From Streptomyces violaceusniger (GTDB lineage Bacteria > Actinomycetota > Actinomycetes > Streptomycetales > Streptomycetaceae), in assembly GCA_005405945.1 (NCBI GenBank), contig BJHW01000001.1, positions 186,001 through 250,000 on the forward strand: a stretch of DNA of 64,000 nt, in the 5' to 3' direction. This document shows, piece by piece, positions 18,508 through 29,291 of this stretch. Position numbers and translations under genes: made by a program. The notes under the pieces are model-generated. The model was not told the DNA's origin. It made no database searches and saw only the letters and a list, made by a program, of their open reading frames with translations. Each line of letters opens with the position of its first letter. The stretch's first letter is position 1.

Positions 18508-20318
18508 TCACCCGGCCGAGAAGGTCAGGGTCCGGCCGCCCAGCCAGACCACGTCGGGCACGTCGGCGAGCAGGCCGCCGCGCAGGAGGTCCGCGTGGCG
18601 CCGTCCCATCGGTACGCGGACCCGGACGGCCGCGGGCTCGAACCGCACCGTGGCCTCCAGGTCGGCGAAGCGGTGCAAGGCCAGGAGCGGATCCGGTGTC
18701 TCGCGGTCGCGCCAGAGCGTCCAGGCGACCGTGGACAGGCCGAGCGCCGCGGCCAGGGTGACGGTGTGCTCCAGGCCGCCGTCCGGCGCGAGCGGTACCG
18801 CCCGGCGTTCGGTGACCAGGGCGGTGACCATGGCCGCGAATCGTTCGGCGTGGGTGGGGAGTTCGGCGGCCGAGCGCGGGTCCGGGGTTGTCCCCGTGGC
18901 GGCCCACAGGGGTGTGCGCCAGGGCAGCCGCGTCGCCGGGTCGCCGCGCAGAGGGCGTACGCCGGTGAGGAACGGAACCCCAGCCGAGGCGAGGTCGCGC
19001 AGCGTGCCCGGGGCAGGGGCCGTCACAGAGCAGTACGGTCGGCCGCCCGCACGCCTGCCAGTACGGCAGCAGCCCAGCGGCGTCCGCGGCCCAGGCGATG
19101 GGGAACATGCCCTGGGCGTCGACGAGGAGCAGCGCGTCGTCCGCTCCGGTGATCAGGAGCGGGTCGGCGGGGTCGTGGCCGCGGCACACCGACAGCGCGA
19201 GGACGCCGTCGAGGACCGGGAGCGCGGGGCGCGCTTGGCGGGCGAAGGCGGTCAGGTGCTCCTCGGCGACGGGTGGGTGGAGGCCCGCGAAGGCGGCCGC
19301 GGCCTCGGTGTCCCTTTCGGTGCGGCGCCAGCCCCGCGCGGTGGAGCCCAGCACCTTGTACGCGAGGGCCACCGCGAACAGCGGTGCGTCCTCGGCGAGT
19401 TCGAGCCCTGCCAGGGCGGGGCCGATGGCGTCGAGGTAGCCGATGCGTGCCAGGGGCCCGGCGAGGAGGAAGGGCAGCGCGGACCACACCCGTACGTCGC
19501 CGGTGGTGCGAGGGGCCATCGCGGTGGCGCCCGGGCCAGAGGCTGCGGCGCAACGGCGATGGCGGGCGGTTCCTGGGCGGGCGAGCCGGGCGGGTCGGTC
19601 AGGGTCCGGGCCAGACGGACCGCCTCCTCGGGGTCCGCGGACGCTACGTAAGCGGCGAGCGCCCGGGGCAGGCCGGCGGCGTCGCTGCCCGCGACCGCGG
19701 TACGCAACGGCTCGGGCAGCGCCTCGGCCGGCCCGGCGGCCAGCGCTCGCCCGACGAGTTCGGCGAGCAGCCGGGCGGCCGTCGTGTCGTCGGCGCCGAG
19801 GAGGGCGGGCAGATACGCCCGTACGGACTCGTCCGGCAGCAGCGCGAGCAGCGCGTCCAGTTCGCCGCGCTCGGCGAGTTCTGCGAAGAGCGCGGCGGCG
19901 CCGGGGCGGTCCACGGTTCGGGCGGCGCCGCGAAGGAGTCCTCGAGCGACATGGCGTCGGTGTCGGCCTCGGCGTCGGGCGCGTCGGCGTGGATCTCCAC
20001 CATCGGCGCGGGCGCGAAGTGGACCTCGACGGGTGGCCCACCGTTCGTGGCCTGGTGAAGCGTTCCGTTACGGCCCGGCCCAACGGTGACGATCAGCGGT
20101 TCGGTGATCTCCACATCCGGCCCGTCGGCCGCCAGCCGTTCGGCGAAGTGGTCCGCCAGCAGTTCCGGGAGGGAATCCACCACGCGGCGGACCAGGCCGT
20201 GTGGATCGGGGCCCCAGCTCCACCCACCGCGCCGGACGACCGTCACGGTGCACCGGTGCACCGTGATGTCGCCGGACTCGCCGGTCCCGCCGATGGCCGG
20301 CGCGGTGGGGGCGCTCAT
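18508..20318 (-). CDS. cis14: eCIS tape-measure protein (Cis14/CIS_TMP-like), three frame breaks
   Basis: About 603 aa when frames are joined at 19915-19916 (+1), 19530-19535 (+1) and about 19007-19017 (-1 or +2). The N-terminus (HRCTVTVVRRGG, then VVDSLPELLADHFAERL and VEITEPLIVTVG) follows the CIS tape-measure pattern. Later blocks include LFAELAERGELDALLALLP and VWSALPFLLAGPLARIGYL. Tape measures set the length of the inner tube. Its position immediately before the ATPase gene matches other eCIS operons. The start overlaps the preceding stop (ATGA). Confidence 0.75.
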
Positions 20319-20845
20319 GTCACCTTCTCCATCCCCAGGTGGCCCGACCAGCCCGCCGCGAGCACCAGCACACCGTGCTCGCTGCCCGCGGTGAGGGTCA
20401 CCGGCAGCTTCACCTGGGCCTGCTGGGCCGGGATCTCCCCGGTCAGCACATGGGTGTCCTGCTCGTCGGAGATCAGGGCCACCACGGGAGTGATGCGGTT
20501 GGCCGGGACCTGCACCTTGATGGTGATCCCGTCCTTGGCCAGCGCGACATCGTCGTCCCACTCCGCCAGGCGCACCAGCTCAGGTTTGGGTTTGTCCTCG
20601 GACGTCAGCTCGACGCCGAAGGCCAACGGATCGGCGAGAGCACCGGGTTCGTCGTCCACGGCCGCCACGCCGAGCTTTCCGGCGCTCAGCGGCAGGGTCG
20701 CGATGCTGCCGTCGCTCAGGGCGACGCGCAACGGCAGCGCGCGTCCGACGAGTGCGGCCGCGTCGGCCGGGGCGTCGGCGCCGGTGTGGGCCAGGGCGCC
20801 CACGACGTGGCCGGTGCCGATCGCGTACACCACGTGAAGAGTCAT
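20315..20845 (-). CDS. eCIS-associated protein of unknown function, 176 aa
   Basis: Soluble, probably beta-rich protein, no signal peptide. It begins MTLHVVYAIGTGHVVGAL and contains LVRLAEWDDDVALAKDG and VQVPANRITPVVALI. I do not recognise a family. It lies between the third GQxL-type paralogue and the tape measure, 2 bases after one stop and overlapping the next start by 4. It is therefore a coupled operon member and likely a structural or assembly accessory. Confidence 0.75.
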   Translation of the reverse strand: MTLHVVYAIGTGHVVGALAHTGADAPADAAALVGRALPLRVALSDGSIATLPLSAGKLGVAAVDDEPGALADPLAFGVELTSEDKPKPELVRLAEWDDDVALAKDGITIKVQVPANRITPVVALISDEQDTHVLTGEIPAQQAQVKLPVTLTAGSEHGVLVLAAGWSGHLGMEKVT

Positions 20846-20847
20846 CG

Positions 20848-21983
20848 TCAGCCACCGCCGTTCGTTGCCGCGACTGTCGCCACCACCAGGAAGTCGGCCG
20901 CCCCGGGCTGGTCGACGACCTCCCCCGGGGCGGCGACGGGGTCGTACACGCGCACCCGGCACCGGACCCGCCGGTCGCCGTCCACGGTGGCCTCCACCGG
21001 GCTGAACAGCGCCGTGTTGCCCAAGGGCGGTGTGCGCGGGTCAGATGGACGTGGAGCACGGCCCGCCCGTCGGCGACCTGTTGCGGGGTGACGCCGGACG
21101 GCAGGGGCAGCAGCATCCCGTCGGTGGCGGTCCCGGACGCGACCAGCGTGCTGCCGGCCTGGGTCCCGCCGCTGAAGCTGCCCTCGATCGTGAGGTTGCC
21201 GTTGGCCGCCACGGTCATCAGCGGGGCGACCGTGCCACTGCCCTGGTACAGGCCGAAGACCAGGTTCGGCGTCTCGCCGCCGGTCAGGACGAGCGCGGGC
21301 TTGCCCTCCTGGGCCTCCGGGGCCGTGCGCAGGGTCAGCGCGCCGGACGCGGCCGAGACGCTGTCCGCGCGTACGCCCACGAACCGCGTCGCGACGCCGC
21401 GCGCCTCGGTCACGACGCCGCTGAAGTGGCCGTCCGTCCACTGGACGTAGCCCAGCAGGATGAGCCAGCGGACGGGCGGATCGGCCGGTGGGGCGCCGAT
21501 CGCGGGCGGCTGCTGCTCCGCGACCAGCCGCTCGTCGCCGAGGCGGCCGAAGAGGAGCTGGTACGACTCCTCCACCCGGGTCTTCGTGGCGCCGCCGGAG
21601 CAGGAGACCGGAGCGGCGGACCGGTCCGGTTCGCGGTCGGCGGCGGTGAGGAAGACCGGGTAGGGCTCTGCCGTGAGCTGGTCCGCGCCGTTGACCTCGT
21701 CGAAGTCGCTCTCGCGCAGCACCACCGGCTCGGTGACGACCACCTCGCGGCCGGTCCCGTCGACGGCGATCCCCGGCGACACGCTCACCTCGACGTAACG
21801 GACGCCCGTGGCCGGGTCGGTACGGGGCTGGGTGACGAGGCCGAGCCCTTCGGCGATGCCCCATTCGTGCAGGTGCCGGGCGTGGCGGGCGGCCGGTCCG
21901 CGCGCGTACTCGACCGCGGCCGACAGGTCGGCGGCGGCCAGTACCTGCCCCTCGTGGAAGGCGGGGCGCAGCGGGCCCGTCAT
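20848..21983 (-). CDS. eCIS-associated GQxL-motif protein, paralogue 3 (frameshift at 21038-21040)
   Basis: 378 aa after adding one base at 21038-21040, which restores PRTPPLGNTALFSP at the C-terminus. The first 90 residues (FHEGQVLAAADLSAAVEYA, GIAEGLGLV, VSPGIAVDGTGREVVV) match the start of the two preceding proteins. The C-terminal half is Gly/Thr-rich and repetitive (GGTQAGSTLVASGTA), suggesting a beta-structured shaft. It could be a fibre or tip-associated component; function unknown. Coupled to its upstream neighbour by ATGA. Confidence 0.7.
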
Positions 21984-24000
21984 GGCGTCTCACCGGGCTT
22001 CTGGTTACGGGAGCGGGGCGACCGAGTGCGTTTGACCGGCGGCTTGGGCGGCTCGGCGGCGCTGTCGGGCGCCTGGTCCGCTCCCGCGTCTGCGTCTGCG
22101 TCTGCGTCCGCGTCCGGGGCCTGGTCCGGTGTGCCCTCGCGATCGGCGAGGCGTTCCTGTAAGTGCGTGACCTGCGTCTGGGCGCTGCCCAGGTGGGCGC
22201 GCAGCCCCTCCACGGAGGCGGTCAGATCGGCGACCTGGGTCCTGAGCCGGGCGAGTTCCTGCATGCTGTCGGTGACTTCGCTGGGGGTCGTGTAGACCTG
22301 TTCGTGCAGCGCCTTGGGCGGTGTCTCGCCAGGCGCGGGGGTCAGCAGGAGGGACAGCATCTCCTCCAGATCCCCGGTGCGCGGCCAGTCGCCGAGCAGG
22401 CCCTCGGCGTACGGGAGCGCGACCGGGCCCTCGGTCGGGAGCGGCAGCGTCCGGTACACGGACAGGGGCTCGCAGCACACGCGCTCGGCGAGTTCGCGCA
22501 GCCGGTAGAGCTTGGGCAGCCATTCGCCGTAGGCCGAGCCGCCGGGCAGCACCTGTTCCCGGGTGGCGGAGCAGACCCGTACGACGTCGCAGCCGTCCAG
22601 CTCCACATGGGCGAGGAGGACGTCGGTGTCGGTGCAGTCGCCGCACGGCGGGTTCAGCGTGGCGCACGCCGCGTCGGTCAGGAACCGGCGCACCGCGGTG
22701 GCCAGCGCCGTGGCCGCTTGGGCGATCTGCTGTACCTCGGCGATGGTCGCCTTCTCGGTACTGTCCGGCGGCGGGGCCGGGAGCAGCGGCGGTACGTCGG
22801 CGGTGGCGATGTCGTGGCGAAGCGTGCAGTCGGCGAGGTCGGCGGACAGGTCCAGGCGGCACAGCAGCCATTCGCGGATCAGGCCGAGGTCCGCGCGGAA
22901 CTCCACCCGCAGGGCGTGGCCGAGCGGGAGGCCCTGGGCGAGCATGCGCACTTCCAGTGGCGCATCCGGGTCGCCCCGCTCCGGTACGACCCGGGCGGCG
23001 GTCTCGGTGACGACGGCGCGGGCGATCGTACGGTGCAGCGGGTCGGGCCACGCGGCTTCCAGGTCGGCGTCCCGGAGCCGTGCGCACGCCGTGCCCAGGG
23101 CGCCGCGGGCCTCCCCCACGGTGGCGAGGTCCGGGTAGTTCTGCCCGAGCTGGTCCTGCCCGGCCGCGTCGTAGGTGTCGAAGCGGGCGACGGCGGCGGC
23201 GAGCCCGCGTACGTGCTCGGTCATCTCGCGGGCCGTCGGCGGGGCGGTGGGCCCTCGCCGCCCGCGTTCTGGCGCAGCCACGCCAGCGCGGTGGCGTACC
23301 GCTGTGCGTCGGCGGCGTCGAAGCGGAAGGTGCGGCCGGTACCGGTCGCCGCGGCGGTCAGGGCGTCGGCGTAGAACGCGAGCCGCCGGTCGCGGGTGCG
23401 CGCCTGGTCGGCCCGGGCCAGGTCGCCGATGCTCGCGAGGAGCCGGGTGCCGGGGTTGTGGCGGTGGTCCTCGAAGTCGTCGCACTTGACGACGAAGCGG
23501 TACCCCTCCTGGACCCTGGAGGGCACGCATCCCGGTGAGGGACAGGGCTCCTCCGTGGCGTACGGCGCCACCGGTTCGACGGGAAGCTCCTGGTACTGCA
23601 CGTAGAGCCCGTAGCGGCGGCCGCCCTCGTCGGCGTCGTTGCCGCAGTTTTCCCCACATTCCACACCGAGGGCTTGCACGCGCCGCTCCTGCACCAGGGC
23701 GGTGACGTCGACGCGTTCGGTGCAGGCGACGACGATGTCGTTCCCGGCGCAGTCGAGGGCGTGCCCGGGGTGGACGGCCACGGTTCCGCCGCCGCACGGG
23801 TCGCAGGTGACGCCGAGGCCGCAGATGACGCCCGGCCCGTACAGGGAGCGGTTGTGGAGTCTGCGCTTCGCCGTCGTGTACTCGACCAGCAGGCTGAGGT
23901 CGTCCTCGGTCAGCAGTTGCCCTGCGAAGAAGCGAGGACGTACGAAGGCGGAGGTCCGGGTGGCGTCGCCACCGCAGCCGCATCCGCAGTCTGTTCGCAT
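21980..24000 (-). CDS. eCIS-associated Cys-rich GQxL-motif protein, paralogue 2 (frameshift at 23249-23251)
   Basis: 673 aa after adding one base at 23249-23251. The N-terminus is MRTDCGCGCGGDATRTSAFV, followed by the shared block FFAGQLLTEDDLSLLVEY, GVICGLGV and HPGHALDCAGNDIVV. A central helical region follows, with a Cys cluster (NPPCGDCTDTD). A heptad-like coiled coil (MQELARLRTQVADLTASVEG) and an Asp/Ala repeat tail precede a basic C-terminus. This looks like an elongated structural protein. Similar proteins sit in actinobacterial injection-system loci, as far as I recall. Its role is unassigned. Confidence 0.7.
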
Positions 24001-24002
24001 GA

Positions 24003-25268
24003 TCAGCGCTCCTTCACAAAGAACCAGCTCTCGAAGACGTCCCCGCCCGCACCGGTGCCGGACGTCCAGGGGCCGATGCCCGAGGGTGGGAGGTCGCAGC
24101 CGCCGTGCGCGGCGTCGGACCGGGTGTTGTGGTCGTCGATGGTCGGTACGCGTCCGCCGACATGGGTGCCGTCGACCGGGCGGCAGCAGCGGTCGAGGAG
24201 GAACGCGGCGCGGACGGTGATCAGGAGGCGGTCGCCGTCCTGCAGCGTCTCGCGGGTGGTCTGGCGGTAGCGGAACTGCTCGGTGAACTCGTCGCATTCG
24301 CCGTCTGTTTCGGGATCCGGTCCGATGTCGGGGTCGGCGAACCTGCCGCCCATGTACCAGGTGGAGGCGTTGCGTCCGCTGCCGCCCTCGATCACTTGGA
24401 GTTCCACCACACCGGGCCGCAGCGTGTCGGTCCGTACGCCGGAGGAGAACCGCACCACGAGGCCGCCGTCCTCGTCCTGGGTGCCCAGGAGGGCCTTGGC
24501 CTCGTCGATGGTGTAGGTGTGTCCGTGGATCCAGTTGATGCCGGTGATCACGGTGGGCACGTGGCGGCCGAAGGGGCGGCGTACGTTCATGTGGATCTGG
24601 TGGCGGCGCACCGGCTCGTACCAGTCCACGCAGTCGATCCTGGCCAGCCACAGCACCTTGTGCTCGCATGCCGAGCAGCAGGTGTCGCAGCGCTCGTCCG
24701 CCGGCGGCTCGCACCCGGTGACCCGTACCGTGTAGCACTCCTCCGTCCAGCCGAACTCGCAGTCGGACGTGTCCGCGCAGGCGTCGTTGTAGACGGCGCG
24801 GGTGGGCTCGACGGGCCGTTCGGCGTACTCGATGCCGATCCAGACGGTGTCGGTGTCCCGTTCGTGCGGTGGCAGCGCCTTCCACAGGTCGATCGCGCAG
24901 CCGCCGCGCACCACGACCTCGTTGCCCTCGCAGTCCACGGCCAGGCCGGGGCTGATCGTCACCTTGGCCCTGCGCCGGGTGTGCCGCGATTCGGCATCGC
25001 TCTCGCTGCGCTCGGCGGGTGGCGTTTCCTCGCCGGTGGCCGACGGGCAGTCGTCCTCGTCGCCCGGTGCCGGTTCCACGTACAGTCCGCACACCACGCC
25101 GTAGCCGAGCAGACAGCGCATGCGCAGCTTCAGCTTCTCGCGGTGGTAGTCCTGTTCACGCTGGAAGTCCCGCGCGCCCAGCATCTGGCCGTGGAAGTAC
25201 CGCAGCCGGCGCAGCGGTGGCGCGTCGAACTCCTCCGTGCATGACCTCGATGTCTCTGTCTCCGTCAT
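24003..25268 (-). CDS. eCIS-associated Cys-rich GQxL-motif protein, paralogue 1
   Basis: 421 aa from the ATG at 25268, preferred over the GTG at 25274 because of an AGAGGAC site. It contains YFHGQMLGARDFQREQDYHR, GVVCGLYV and SPGLAVDCEGNEVVV, the block shared with the next two genes. It also has an unusually Cys-rich centre (DTCCSACEHK, ECYTVRVTGC). No export signal is present, consistent with packaging into a cytosolic particle. The many Cys could bind metal or form disulfides after release. Function unknown. Confidence 0.75.
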   Translation of the reverse strand: MTETETSRSCTEEFDAPPLRRLRYFHGQMLGARDFQREQDYHREKLKLRMRCLLGYGVVCGLYVEPAPGDEDDCPSATGEETPPAERSESDAESRHTRRRAKVTISPGLAVDCEGNEVVVRGGCAIDLWKALPPHERDTDTVWIGIEYAERPVEPTRAVYNDACADTSDCEFGWTEECYTVRVTGCEPPADERCDTCCSACEHKVLWLARIDCVDWYEPVRRHQIHMNVRRPFGRHVPTVITGINWIHGHTYTIDEAKALLGTQDEDGGLVVRFSSGVRTDTLRPGVVELQVIEGGSGRNASTWYMGGRFADPDIGPDPETDGECDEFTEQFRYRQTTRETLQDGDRLLITVRAAFLLDRCCRPVDGTHVGGRVPTIDDHNTRSDAAHGGCDLPPSGIGPWTSGTGAGGDVFESWFFVKER

Positions 25269-25280
25269 CGCCACGTCCTC

Positions 25281-27237
25281 TCACGACACCTGTGTGTGCA
25301 CACCGACGGCGGAGACGACTCCCACGCCCACCCCTCGGCGCAATCCTCTGGGCCCCGGCCTCAGCACCCCGTCGCGGTTCAGCCGCAGGGGTTGCGCGCC
25401 GCCCAGTACGGGCGGCGGAAGCGGGACGAACGCGGTGTCCACGCCGACCGTGGACCGCGAACCGACCACGAAACCGGCGCCACCGGTCCGTACCGACCCC
25501 ACCGTGTGCGCGGGCGCCTGCCGCTCCACCAGCCGCGCGAGCGCCGTCCCGTCCGCCGACCCGGCGGGCAGGGCCAGCCGGAACCGGTGCGCGTGCGCGG
25601 TGAACGGGTCGCTGTCGGGGGCGCCGAACGCGCGCAGCGGCGCCGCGCCCAGCGCCGAGCCACCGACCCGGAACCGGCTCGCGGACCGGCCGAACAGCCG
25701 TATGGCGCCCAGCCCCTGGTCCTGTCCCGGCCCCGCGCCGGAGCCGCCGACGGCCGCGCGCAGGTGTGCCCAGCGGCGGTCCGTCGCCAGTTCGTCGATG
25801 ACCGGGGTCACCCCGAATACGATGCGCACCGCCTTCCGCAGCGCCCACGGCGTGCCCCGGCGCCGGTACAGCTCCGGGGCGGCGGCCAGCAGCTTGCGCC
25901 GGGTGCGGGCGTCCCAGCCCGCCTCGTACGACAGGCCCAGCAGCCCGGCGAGCCACGGCAGTACCCGGTCGGGGACACCGGCCGGGTCGAGGAGGGCCGG
26001 ATACCGCTCGATGACCCGGTCGAGCTGGGCGAGCGTGGCGTCGAACAGCGACAGGAAGCGTTCGGTGAAGTCGTCGGCCGCGGGGTCCTCGCGGAAGGCG
26101 GGCGGCAGCAGATCGGCGCTGGTGACCCGGGGAAGTCCAGCCGGATCCGGCGGACGACCGGGGTCGCGGCGCCGTCGCCGGAGAGTCGCAGCCGCAACCG
26201 CAGGTAGCGGCCGGGCGGCTGGTCCACGAGGAAGTCCGTGGATCCCGGGGCCGACGCCTGCCAGTCGCTGTCGTCGTAGTGGCTGTCCTCGGTCACCACG
26301 ATCTGTACGGCGACGGCTGTCCCGTCGGGCACGTCGGCGTCCACGCGGACGCGGTGCCAGCGGCACCGCGAGATGCCGCTGTCGATCAGGGCGGTGACGT
26401 ACGACCCGCTGGTCAGGTACGCGTCGGTGGCGGGCGGCGCGGGGTCCCTGGGCCGGCCCCGCCAGGTGTAACAGGTGGTCCGGGGGCCGTCGGGGCCCTG
26501 CTCGCTCAAGCAGAACCCGTCGTCGTCGGCCGAGGTGAGGGCGGACGGCGGAAGGGCGGCGGCCAGCTCGTCCATGGTGACGGTGTCGAAGTGGCGGCGG
26601 TGGCCGCCCCGGTGGATGGTGAGCCGTCCGCCGTCGTCGGTGAGCAGCCACACGGTCCGCTCCGGTCCGGTGCGCAGGCCGATGACCTCGCCGCGGGCGC
26701 CGGTGCGGAGCACGCCGCGGAAGCGGCCCGTCTGGTCGTACCGCCTCACGTCCGTGCTGCCCTGGCAGGCCACCAGGATCTCGTCGCCGGGGCGGGGACG
26801 GCCCAGCGAGCCTGCTCGGCCCGGATCACCCCGGCGAGTTGGGCGCCCTCGCGGTGCCACACCAGGACACGTCCTAAGTCCACGACCGCCAGCCGGTGTC
26901 CACGCGCGGCGACCGAGACCGGCTCGCGCAGCAGGCCGGGATCGCAGCCGGGCGACCAGACCGGGGTGAAGGCGCCGCAGGAGTCGCGGCGCAGCAGCCG
27001 CCCCTCGCCGGGGATGAGCAGGTACCAGGCACACGGCCCGCACCCGGGCGCGAGGCGGGGGTCGGGGAACCAGGGCAGCAGCTGTCCCCTGGTGGGGCCT
27101 TCGGGGGCGGTGCCGGGGTGGGCGAGGCGGAGGCCGGACGGGTCGCCGAAACCGACGATGTCCTGGGCCTCCTGCTCGTCCCAGCCGACGTAGGCGTCGA
27201 GCAGACGGAAGGTCGCGGGGTGTGGGGTGCACGTCAT
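25281..27237 (-). CDS. eCIS tail protein with TIGR02242-type C-terminal domain (two frameshifts)
   Basis: 652 aa after adding one base at 26789-26797 and one at 26129-26132. The N-terminal ~370 residues contain propeller-like repeats (HRLAVVDLGRVLVWHREG, DEILVACQGSTDVRRYD). The next part has jelly-roll-like strands (FLVDQPPGRYLRLRLRL). The C-terminal region LLPPAFREDPAADDFTERFL with LPWLAGLLGL and RRRGTPWALRKAVRIVFG is typical of the phage tail protein domain found in contractile-system loci. Likely a baseplate or fibre-attachment component. ATGA overlap with the upstream baseplate gene. Confidence 0.8.
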
Positions 27238-29290
27238 GGCTGGTCTCCTACCGGGATCAGCAGCGGGCGCTCCGGCCAGACGAGGGTGTGGGGCGGGAGG
27301 GCGTGGTCGGTGCAGGGCGGCAGGCGCACGCCGTCGACGGTGAGCGAGAGCCGGGTGACGGCCAGCACCCCGTCCACCGCCAGGAGCCGCCGGACCAGCG
27401 CGGTGTGCCGCAGCGCGCCACCGAACGGCCAGCCCGCGCCGTCCTCCCCGCCGCGCAGCGGATCCAGGTAGGTGCGCACCGCGTCGCCCGCCCCGGCCAG
27501 GACCGCAGCCCGGTCGAGGTCCGGGTCGAGCGTGACCCAGGACTCCACCCCGACGCGACGGTAGGGGGCGGGGCGGCGACCACCGTGACCCCGGCGGGTG
27601 CGGCGTCGCGCGACAGGTAGTCGGCGACGGCCCGCAGGGTGGCGGCGGTGGGGACGGGCGGTTCGGCGGCGTCGTCGCCCGGCGGTACGGGGGGTACGAC
27701 GAGGACGCCCACGACGCCGGGGATCGGCTTCCCGGCGAAGTCGGGGTGCAGGCCGGGCACGCCCCGGGCGCGGGCAACCGAGGCGCCGGGCGCGCGGAGG
27801 GCGAGCTGCCCGTAGTCGGCGGGGGCCACGGCCCGGCCGTGGGCCCGTAGTTCGCCGACGCCGCGGCGCATGGCGTCGGCGTCGGGTTCGGCGTCCGAGC
27901 CGCCGGCGGCCGGGAAGGGGTTGCCCACGCCGGTGACGAACGGCAGCGCGGTCACCACTCCGCTCACGGCTCCCGCCCGTACGGCGCCGGCGCTGCCGCC
28001 GCCCACGCGGTAGCGCACGGCGCGGACGTTGCGGAAGCCGGGCGGGACGGCCATGCCGTTGACGCCGTCCCCGAAGGTCACTTCGCCGCTGTCGTGGTCC
28101 ACGGTGAACACGCGGTCGTCGGCGCCGTACCCGGCCAGGCTCTCCACCTCGCGCCACCGGGTGGAGGTTCCGGCGGTGGTGCCGAACACGTCGCCGCCCG
28201 TGTCGTCGTCCACCTCGATGACCACCGATCCGGCGAGGATGGGCACCTGGCTGAGCTTCATGCGCCGCCGCGCGGTCGCCGTACCGTCCTGGACGGGCTG
28301 GAGCGGCTCGTCGCGGATGGTGCGGGCGGCGGTGGCGGTGACCACGTTCAGCCGCAGTCCGGAGAGGACCGGCGCCGGGCCGGGGAAGGCGCCGTGGGCG
28401 ATCCGCAGGCGTAGCCAGCGCAGCAGGGGCCGGGGCCGGGTGCCGGGCGGGCTGCCCGGCTGCCACGAGCGCGGCACGCGCAGCTCGACGGTCCCGTTGG
28501 CGCTGAGCCCGGCCGTGGAGTCCCGCAGCACCTCGGCGGGGACGAGCCGGGTGCCGTCCAGCACGTCCCAGCGCAGCAGCGGAGCGGGCGGCAGCGGCAG
28601 GGGCGTCAGTCCGCCGGAGGCCGCGGGTGCGGGGGGCGCGGCGACGACCACGAAGCCCAGCGACAGCCGGGGGTAGGGGCCGGCCGGTCCGGCGAGTCCG
28701 ATCCACAGCCCGTTGCCGGGCTCCGGGTCGCGGCCGAAGGGCGTGAAGGGGCGGCTGGGCCCGGACGGCCCCAGCGGCAGGGTCTCCAGCCGTCCGGCCT
28801 CCTGGACGGCGAGGGCGCCGAGGGTGGCCGGTGTGGCGTACAGGTCCTGGTCCGTCTCGTAGACGACCTGCCCCGCCGGGGTGGAGGCCGCGCTCTGGAA
28901 CCCGGCGGGGACGAGGACGGAGGAGCCGTCGGGCGGATTGACGGTGAACTCGAGGAGCGCGGCCGCCGCTCCGGCGGGGCGCCGCCGCACCCCCGCCGTC
29001 GCCAGGTGTTCGGCGAGCACCTTCTCCGGGAGCCGGTTGACGCGGCCCAGTACCGGTTCGGCGAGGGTGCCGAAGAGGCGGACGAGCGCGACGCCCGCGT
29101 CCTGGCGGTCGGGGTCGGTCCAGTCCGGGGTGTAGCCCGCGATGCGTCCGCGGACGGCGGTGCGGACCGCCTCGCGGGTGGCGTCGACGAGTTCGGGCTG
29201 GACGCCGCTGGGCCCGGGGCCTGGCACGGTCCGGCCGTCCGCCCGCTCCTGTTCCCGGGCGTCCCGCTCCCACCACACGTCGCCGGTCAT
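27234..29290 (-). CDS. cis12: eCIS baseplate wedge protein, Afp12-like (frameshift at 27564-27568)
   Basis: 685 aa after adding one base at 27564-27568, which restores PPPYRRVGVESWVTLDPDLD and a stop coupled to the next start. The N-terminus (WWERDAREQERADG, YTPDWTDPDRQDAGVALVRL) and the middle (FTVDHDSGEVTFGDGVNG) follow baseplate J-like wedge proteins. With the Cis11-type protein it would form the wedge ring around the hub. Begins 1 base after the preceding stop. Confidence 0.85.
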
Positions 29291-29291
29291 G

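Noticed and set aside
16842..18761. 639-codon plus-strand open frame over the ATPase
   Set aside because: Runs opposite Walker A and B motifs of the AAA+ gene and has biased Gly/Ala/Val composition typical of shadows.
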